Made by a program: the position numbers and the translations under genes. This document shows positions 39,597 to 44,938 of a stretch of DNA of 44,938 nt, piece after piece (position 1 is the first letter of the stretch; each line of letters begins with the position of its first letter). Origin of the DNA: Kiritimatiellales bacterium (lineage in GTDB: Bacteria; Verrucomicrobiota; Kiritimatiellia; Kiritimatiellales; Pontiellaceae); assembly GCA_003246265.1 (NCBI GenBank), contig QKAU01000063.1, positions 1-44,938 on the forward strand, given 5' to 3'. Under the pieces are notes generated by a model. That model was not told where the DNA came from. It did no database searches and was given only the letters and a program-made list of their open reading frames with translations.

Positions 39597-40784
39597 TCAG
39601 GCTTGGATCATGGATTCGGGACGCGCAAAATAGCCCAGCGCCGTGTGGGCCTGGGGCACCCGGACGGTCACGATCGTGCCATGTCCGGGCCGGCTTTCGA
39701 ATTCCAGCGATCCGCGGTGTTCCTCGAGCACCTTCTTGGTGATGAACAGCCCGAGTCCCGCACCCTTCTCGACCGTGGCTGTGTTGTCGAACGGTTCGAA
39801 TATCCAGCGCAACCGCCGGGTATCCACCCCACATCCATTGTCCCGCAACTTGATATCGATATCGTTGTTGCGCATGGCGAAGACGGCAACGATACTCGGA
39901 TCGGGCGTGTGCGCAACCGCGATGACGGCGTTGTCGACCAGGTTCTGCAGCGCACGCTTCATCTGAAGCCGTTCGCCGAGCATTTCGTACTGTTCCTCGC
40001 TCCCTTCCACCTCCACCGAAAAGGAGATGTCCGAATGGGCCGCGGCATCGCGGAAGCAGTCGTTGACCAGCCGCGGCAAGTTGAGGCGTTGGAGCTGGGA
40101 GAAGTCGAACCGGCCCAGCGCGCGCCACGCCTCCACCAGTTCGGCGCAGCGCTCCACGTTCTTCTCGATCTGGTCGAGGTATTCGTTCATTTCATCGGAG
40201 GTCGATTCCTGCTTCTCCTTCAGCTCGTAGTTGAGCAGGTCGAGGTAGCCGCGGATGATCGTCAACGGGTTGCGCAGGTCGTGGACCAGTTCGGCCGACG
40301 CCGCCCCGAGGGAGGTGAGCTTGTTGGTCCTTCCCACCTCGCGGCCGAGCGACTGCGTCATCCGCTGCAACTCCTCTTGGGCCTGCTTCTTGCGGGAGAA
40401 GAGCTTGCTGCGGTCGACATACTTCCTGACCACCGCCTGGATGTCGTCGGTATCGAAGGGTTTCTGGAGATAGTCGTTGGCGCCGTAGCGGATGGCCTGT
40501 TGTGCGGTCTCGAGGTCGCCGTACCCGGTCAGCATGACGATCGAGACGTTGGGATCGATCTCGCGGATCTCCTGGAGCCCTTCTATGCCGGTCTTTTCCG
40601 GCATGCGGATGTCCATGATGACCAGGTCGGGCTTTTTTTCGCGCAGAAGCTCGATCCCGCTATCCACGCGGTCGGCAAGGAATATGTCGTAATCGTACTT
40701 GAGAACCATTCTCAGGCTCTCGCGTGGGCCGCGCTCGTCGTCGATAACCAGCACTTTTCCGAGCAATTCCTTCGTTTCCACCAC
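39597..40784 (-). CDS. soluble receiver-histidine kinase
   Basis: 395 residues with the receiver first: Asp58 in LVIMDIRMPEKTG, Lys108 in QKPF. A coiled linker precedes the dimerisation/phosphorylation domain with His168 in SAELVHDLRNPLTIIRGY, followed by an HATPase (NLVDNAV, DNGCGVD, GAGLGLFI). There is no membrane segment, so it is cytoplasmic and probably controlled through phosphorylation of its own receiver. It lies 12 bp after the FadL-type gene and 8 bp before the flavoenzyme gene, so it is translated with them. No DNA-binding partner is encoded nearby. Confidence 0.93.
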   Translation of the reverse strand: MVETKELLGKVLVIDDERGPRESLRMVLKYDYDIFLADRVDSGIELLREKKPDLVIMDIRMPEKTGIEGLQEIREIDPNVSIVMLTGYGDLETAQQAIRYGANDYLQKPFDTDDIQAVVRKYVDRSKLFSRKKQAQEELQRMTQSLGREVGRTNKLTSLGAASAELVHDLRNPLTIIRGYLDLLNYELKEKQESTSDEMNEYLDQIEKNVERCAELVEAWRALGRFDFSQLQRLNLPRLVNDCFRDAAAHSDISFSVEVEGSEEQYEMLGERLQMKRALQNLVDNAVIAVAHTPDPSIVAVFAMRNNDIDIKLRDNGCGVDTRRLRWIFEPFDNTATVEKGAGLGLFITKKVLEEHRGSLEFESRPGHGTIVTVRVPQAHTALGYFARPESMIQA

Positions 40785-40796
40785 CCTGGCCTCCGT

Positions 40797-42014
40797 CTAG
40801 AACGAGTAGGAATATGTCAGACCCAGCAGGTCGGAATCAATCTCATATGTACCCGGAGCCGAACCGGTGATCGGACTGGTACGGTCGTCATAGATGCTGA
40901 AGGTGTAGGCCACATCCAGCGCGTGCCCGCCAACGGCATAGCCGAGGCCAAGACTCAGGGCATGGCGGTCGGCATCCGGCAGCAGCGGCGTGATGGTCTC
41001 ATCGGGAATCGGCGTCTCGATGAACGCATAGCCAGCACGAACCACCCAATGCTCGTCGAGCTGCCAGTCGCCCCCTACCCCGAAGGTGAAGGTATCGTCC
41101 CAGTTCTGTGGCAGGAGCAGGGGTCCATTGACACCTAGATCGGCGATCTGGGTCTTGGTGGAAGACCACTCAAGCCATTCGACATTGGCCTCGACCCGGA
41201 TGGCGTCTGTCAACTCGATGCCATAGCCGGCAGAAACCATGTTGGGATAGGTCACGCCCAGACCAAAACTACTGTTTGCCAGCGGAGCCCCGATTGTGCG
41301 CAGATCTCCCTCGTAGTCCAATTTGACTTCGCTCCGATAGGTGAGTACAGCTCTTTGCCGCCCATCAATCTGCCAGGTAATCCCGACATTGCCGCCATAG
41401 CCCATGCCATCCGCCTCAACATTGGCCGTGCCGGCAGGAGGCCCTCCCAAGCCGGTCAATGCGTTGAACTCGAGCTCCGAATAGAAGATGTCCGCACCGA
41501 GACCAAGGGCAAGATTGTCCCCCAGCCGGACAGCGATCGTTGGGTTGAAGTTCAGGAGCATGATCTCGGCCTGGTAAATGGACGCCGGCGCCGAAGGGTT
41601 GTACAGGTCGGTGGGGTTCCAATCAATGCCTTGGCCGAACGGGGTTGTAATTCCCAGACCCACCGCGACCCCCTCTCCCACTGGCAGGCCAACATACAGG
41701 TTGGGCAGTGGCACCCATTCGTCGTTGGAATCCACGGTTCCCGCGGGATTAAAAGGATTCGTATAGGAATTTTCGGTTCGCGCCAATGTAACGTCAACGA
41801 CCAGGGATCCGCTATCCTGAAAGGCGAGGTTCGCTGGGTTGTAGGAGATCGCGGAAGCATCGTCAACAAAGACCGCGTTGACGCCCGATTTCCCGATGCC
41901 TTCGGCGGTTGGAGGCGGATTCCGGTAGCCGTCGGCCAGGGCTGTGCCAGCAGTTGCAAGGGCCATGATGGTGATGGATGCTGCTACGGCCTGGGTCGGT
42001 GATTTCTTGCTCAT
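40797..42014 (-). CDS. FadL/TodX-family outer-membrane transporter
   Basis: 405 residues from the ATG at 42014. Signal peptide (AVAASITIMALATAGTALA) and N-terminal hatch-like segment (NPPPTAEGIGKSGVNAVFVD, then YNPANLAF) typical of OmpP1/FadL/TodX proteins, then a 14-strand-type barrel with segments such as LPNLYVGLPVGEGVAVGLGI and HWVVRAGYAFIETPIPDE, ending LGLTYSYSF with a C-terminal Phe. FadL family members let long-chain fatty acids or aromatic hydrocarbons diffuse across the outer membrane. First gene of the operon with the REC-kinase and VAO-type enzyme, pointing to uptake of a hydrophobic or phenolic substrate. Confidence 0.87.
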   Translation of the reverse strand: MSKKSPTQAVAASITIMALATAGTALADGYRNPPPTAEGIGKSGVNAVFVDDASAISYNPANLAFQDSGSLVVDVTLARTENSYTNPFNPAGTVDSNDEWVPLPNLYVGLPVGEGVAVGLGITTPFGQGIDWNPTDLYNPSAPASIYQAEIMLLNFNPTIAVRLGDNLALGLGADIFYSELEFNALTGLGGPPAGTANVEADGMGYGGNVGITWQIDGRQRAVLTYRSEVKLDYEGDLRTIGAPLANSSFGLGVTYPNMVSAGYGIELTDAIRVEANVEWLEWSSTKTQIADLGVNGPLLLPQNWDDTFTFGVGGDWQLDEHWVVRAGYAFIETPIPDETITPLLPDADRHALSLGLGYAVGGHALDVAYTFSIYDDRTSPITGSAPGTYEIDSDLLGLTYSYSF

Positions 42015-42259
42015 GGTGCGTACCCCTTCTGCTTTAGGTGGATGCCAATGGTTCAAACGCCCCCTTCCTAGCATCGGCTGTGCCGTTTGTCCACCTACAA
42101 TTTTGCCCATAGGTTGTGTAATAATCCTTGAACTATACAATATATTGACATTTACTCGGAACAAACTTGTACAGGGGTGCTCTTGCCATCTCCGCGCCCC
42201 GCCCCGGGAAATGGGCGAGCCTGCGGGATGCCTGCCACCATGGCGAGGGGGTCTTGAAC
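42015..42259. promoter_or_regulatory. divergent promoter region, FadL-type operon and ketosynthase
   Basis: 245 bp. The central part (about 42100-42170) is AT-rich and holds a 10-bp palindrome CAATATATTG (42138-42147) overlapping a consensus TTGACA (42145-42150) on the plus strand. No good -10 follows at 17 bp, so boxes are not assigned firmly. Confidence 0.35.
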
Positions 42260-43498
42260 GTGATCGGCAGAAACAGAGTGGTTATAACGGGCATCGGGGT
42301 ACTCGCCGCCAATGGCATCGGCAAGGATGCCTTCTGGAACTCCCTCCTCGCCGGAGAGTCCGGCATCGGGCCCATTACTCTTTGCGATGTCGAAAACCTG
42401 CCCTCGAAGATTGCCGGTGAGGTCAAAGGCTTTGATGTAAATGATTACACTCCATACAAGATCAAAGCAAAACGGCTTTCTCGAAATACACAATTTGCCG
42501 TGGCAGCTTCGCTGATGGCCCTGAAGGATAGCGGTATCGACCTGCAAAAATTCAAACCTAAAGCCCCCTTAGCGCTCGCACTGGGAATAAGTATGGCCGG
42601 ATTTGATTTCATAGAAACTGAAATTAGGCGCATAGTGGCGAAGGGGAACCAGTCGATGCTCCCTACTGTGGTAGGTTGCATACACATTGCATCGGCCAGT
42701 TCAGTAGCCGACATTCTTGGATTCCCCTGCACAATCTCAGTATTCTCAAACAGTTGCGTTGGCGGGATTGACGCCATTGCCAAAACATATGCCGATTTGC
42801 GAGATGGAAAGGCTGATGTAGCTCTAGCTGGAGGATCCGACGCTCCTATCGAAACATCTTTGCTTGCCGGCTTTTGCGCCGCCAGAATGCTATGCACTGA
42901 ATATGATAGCCCCGAAACTGCCAGCCGCCCGTTTGACCTGAAGCGCTCCCTAGGTATCTTAGCAGAAGGTGCCGCCATAGTTCTAATGGAAACACTCGAT
43001 CACGCCCTGGACCGCGGAGCCGAACCCCTTGCTGAAATAATTGGATATGGAACAGCATCGGATGCTACTGAAGAACCAGCCAGTGGCTTGGAATGTTCGA
43101 TGCGCAATGCCATGGCAAACGCTTGCATAGCTCCTTCGCAGGTCGGCTATATTTCTGCCCACGCACCAAGCGATCTCGTAATCGATCGGGTTGAAACCAA
43201 TGTGATAAAAAAGGTGCTGGGAGAACATGCCTATAAGATACCCATAAGTTCGATCAAGGGATCGACCGGCAACCCCTTGGCGGCAGGCGGAGCGATGCAA
43301 GTTGCCGCAACTGTAATTGCACTAAGAAGTGGAATATTACCTCCAACGGCAAATCTGGATATTAGAGATCCCGATTGCGACTTGAATTATGTGGAAGTTG
43401 CGACAACCTACAGCAATCGCAACACCGCTCTTGTTAATTCCCACGGAATCGGACGCGTCAACAGTAGCCTCGTACTTCAAAGGGCTGTATGTCAATGA
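42260..43498 (+). CDS. FabF-like beta-ketoacyl synthase with His-to-Asn change
   Basis: 412 residues from a GTG at 42260 (GAGGGGG eight bases upstream; a TTG at 42254 is also possible). KAS II start VVITGIGVLAANGIGKDAFW, GISMAGFDF, nucleophile Cys166 in SNSCVGGID, first His301 in SAHAPSD, Lys333 in SSIKGSTGN. The second catalytic His of FabF/KAS II (KS-x-x-GH) is Asn338, so the triad is Cys-His-Asn as in KAS III, in a KAS II fold. It might condense, only decarboxylate or only transfer. Codon use becomes AT-richer after about the first 55 codons. Its stop overlaps the next ATG (ATGA). Confidence 0.85.
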   Translation: MIGRNRVVITGIGVLAANGIGKDAFWNSLLAGESGIGPITLCDVENLPSKIAGEVKGFDVNDYTPYKIKAKRLSRNTQFAVAASLMALKDSGIDLQKFKPKAPLALALGISMAGFDFIETEIRRIVAKGNQSMLPTVVGCIHIASASSVADILGFPCTISVFSNSCVGGIDAIAKTYADLRDGKADVALAGGSDAPIETSLLAGFCAARMLCTEYDSPETASRPFDLKRSLGILAEGAAIVLMETLDHALDRGAEPLAEIIGYGTASDATEEPASGLECSMRNAMANACIAPSQVGYISAHAPSDLVIDRVETNVIKKVLGEHAYKIPISSIKGSTGNPLAAGGAMQVAATVIALRSGILPPTANLDIRDPDCDLNYVEVATTYSNRNTALVNSHGIGRVNSSLVLQRAVCQ

Positions 43499-44938
43499 GC
43501 CCATTCAAGATATATTTTGTCGTCGTATTTCTGGTCAACATTGCCTTGGGAATCAGCGTTTTTGCCACGAACCATCGAAGAACAGCCAACCAGCTTTATT
43601 CGTTCTTATCCGTGATCGCAGCCTTCTGGCTATCATCCAATTGGACCATCCTCACGGCATCCGATGCTAATACTGCACAGATGGGGATCAAATACGCAAC
43701 CGCTATCGCTATTTTCATCCCAGCTTCGTGTCACCTGCTGCGACTCGCAATCCTGTATCCCTTGGAGCGTTGGAGCAGAATCATCTACCGAGCACGCTAC
43801 TTGCTCGTAGCTTGCATGGCTGTCTCCATTCTCTGTTTTTCAGAATATTTTATTCTTGAGGTTCGGCTGCCCAATTCCAATTCGAGCCAGGTGCCTGAAC
43901 CTGTCTATGGCTGGGCATACTTGGTTTTCACAGCATTATTCATAGGGATGGTCCTCTCCCTCCTAATTTCATTTCGACGAGACAGAGTAAATCTGCTCGG
44001 ATTCCAGCGAATAGAGTTGGACTTCATAACCATGGGCTACTCCCTAGCGCTTCTTACCGGCACAGCCTGTGGATTGATTGTCAACATTGTCACGGGATCC
44101 TCGCAAACCGTACCCATGGCAAATACCACCAGCATCCTAGCCCTTACACTCATCGTGTCCTATGGAATCGCCACTAAGAGGATTTTAGGTATAGCCACGA
44201 TTTTCCGTAACATTATTGCTTACACTTTGCTGACCTGCTACCTCTTAGTTCTCTATTTCTTCATCCTACATGGCTCATCCTGGCTATTAAACAAGATGCA
44301 TTTGTCGTGGATGGCAGTACCGCATGTACTCTCAACATTGGCGGTTGCATTTTCAATGTCTCCCGCACACGGCAAGCTCCAAAAAGTAAGTGCGTTGCTT
44401 GTCGCCACAAAGTCAATGAACGTGGCAGATGCCATGAAAAAAGCGGGTAATATTTTCCAAGCCGTTAGTACAAAAAGAGCGTTGCAAGACCAATTCACCC
44501 GACTTCTCGCACGGGTCCTTGGCTCCGAAAGCATTACGGTACTCCTATCTTCGGATACTAGCTTTGTGCAAAGCTTTCCCCTGCCGCCTCCATCTGAAAC
44601 AGGACTTCAGGTTCAACTCTCGGATGCGGTAACTCGACTACTTGAAAAAAACAAGGAGCCTCTGTGCAAGGATAGCCTGATCCGAACAAGGAACACAAGT
44701 GATGTAGCAGAGGCTATACGAATCCTAGAACAGCTCTCCACCAATGTTGCAGTAGGCGTTTTTTTCAAGGCTAAATTGATTGGGGTTGTATTATTCGGCC
44801 CAAAGAAGAACGGGGCCATTTATGACAAGACCGAACAGGATGCCCTGCAGATCCTGTGCAACCAGTTTGCCGTGGCATTGGAAAACGCCCGTCTCTACAC
44901 CGAGATGCAGGACAACAAGATCCGCAACGACATCATGC
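43495..44938 (+). CDS. multi-pass membrane sensor with GAF domain, probable histidine kinase (3' end cut)
   Basis: The ATG at 43495 overlaps the ketosynthase stop; the frame is open to the end of the window (481 codons). Eight or nine membrane helices lie in about residues 4-285 (for example YFVVVFLVNIALGISVF, YATAIAIFIPASCHLL, ACMAVSILCFSEYFIL, LLTGTACGLIVNIV), like the N-terminal membrane region of PrsK-type histidine kinases. A GAF-type domain follows (about 320-470), ending DALQILCNQFAVALENARLY, then the start of a coiled coil that would lead to HisKA. The kinase domain is outside the window, so the class is inferred. Most of it is AT-rich, but the last 130 bp return to GC-rich codons. 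Confidence 0.75.
   Translation, partial: MSPFKIYFVVVFLVNIALGISVFATNHRRTANQLYSFLSVIAAFWLSSNWTILTASDANTAQMGIKYATAIAIFIPASCHLLRLAILYPLERWSRIIYRARYLLVACMAVSILCFSEYFILEVRLPNSNSSQVPEPVYGWAYLVFTALFIGMVLSLLISFRRDRVNLLGFQRIELDFITMGYSLALLTGTACGLIVNIVTGSSQTVPMANTTSILALTLIVSYGIATKRILGIATIFRNIIAYTLLTCYLLVLYFFILHGSSWLLNKMHLSWMAVPHVLSTLAVAFSMSPAHGKLQKVSALLVATKSMNVADAMKKAGNIFQAVSTKRALQDQFTRLLARVLGSESITVLLSSDTSFVQSFPLPPPSETGLQVQLSDAVTRLLEKNKEPLCKDSLIRTRNTSDVAEAIRILEQLSTNVAVGVFFKAKLIGVVLFGPKKNGAIYDKTEQDALQILCNQFAVALENARLYTEMQDNKIRNDIM

Noticed and set aside
1-44938. CRISPR array or rRNA genes
   Set aside because: No regularly spaced identical repeats and no rRNA-like conserved sequence were found on either strand.

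Overview
The window is GC-rich (except two AT-richer patches), densely packed bacterial chromosome. Multiheme cytochromes, outer-membrane barrels, a TonB-dependent receptor and an FadL-type porin show a Gram-negative envelope. A short C-terminal module on a secreted cytochrome (FQS...GWSDLG...NRFFRAIED) beside calcium-binding repeats is of a kind I associate with surface proteins of the Kiritimatiellota/Verrucomicrobiota, so that lineage is my best guess. This is inference, not proof.

Region 1 (0.8-14.4 kb) is the outstanding feature: a divergent cytochrome locus with 62 haem-attachment motifs in six proteins. On the minus strand an Rrf2 regulator is followed by a tetrahaem c554-like cytochrome, glutamyl-tRNA reductase (haem synthesis), a secreted nonahaem cytochrome with calcium-binding repeats, an outer-membrane barrel and a dodecahaem lipoprotein. 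On the plus strand lie a heptahaem NapC/ImcH-like quinol oxidase and two tandem CbcL-like fusions of c-type (19 and 11 haems) and b-type cytochrome domains. Together they could carry electrons from quinol through inner membrane, periplasm and outer membrane to the surface, that is, extracellular electron transfer. The two fusions share a six-haem module present three times.

Region 2 (14.4-22.4 kb): tRNA-Thr(UGU) with its own promoter, a rubredoxin-fused FAD oxidoreductase, a polysaccharide pyruvyl transferase family protein, Maf, and a three-gene sensory operon (triple-PAS membrane protein, small two-helix membrane protein, hybrid histidine kinase).

Region 3 (22.4-34.5 kb): an atypical SDR and a 58-residue protein face a dispersed biotin set in the order bioF, bioH-like, bioC, bioD, the last overlapping a TonB-dependent receptor gene. 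Between bioH-like and bioC sit an MscS operon and an AT-rich island with two overlapping secreted-protein genes, one carrying HEAQH. Between bioC and bioD sit a zinc alcohol dehydrogenase and an esterase.

Region 4 (34.5-42 kb): an RdgC-like protein; a GNAT-aminotransferase fusion coupled to a PlsY-like acyltransferase; and an FadL-type porin, REC-histidine kinase and VAO-type flavoenzyme operon.

Region 5 (42.2 kb to the end): a FabF-like ketosynthase with Cys-His-Asn in place of Cys-His-His, overlapping a multi-pass membrane sensor gene cut by the window edge. Base composition drops inside the first gene and recovers inside the second, suggesting a recombined segment.
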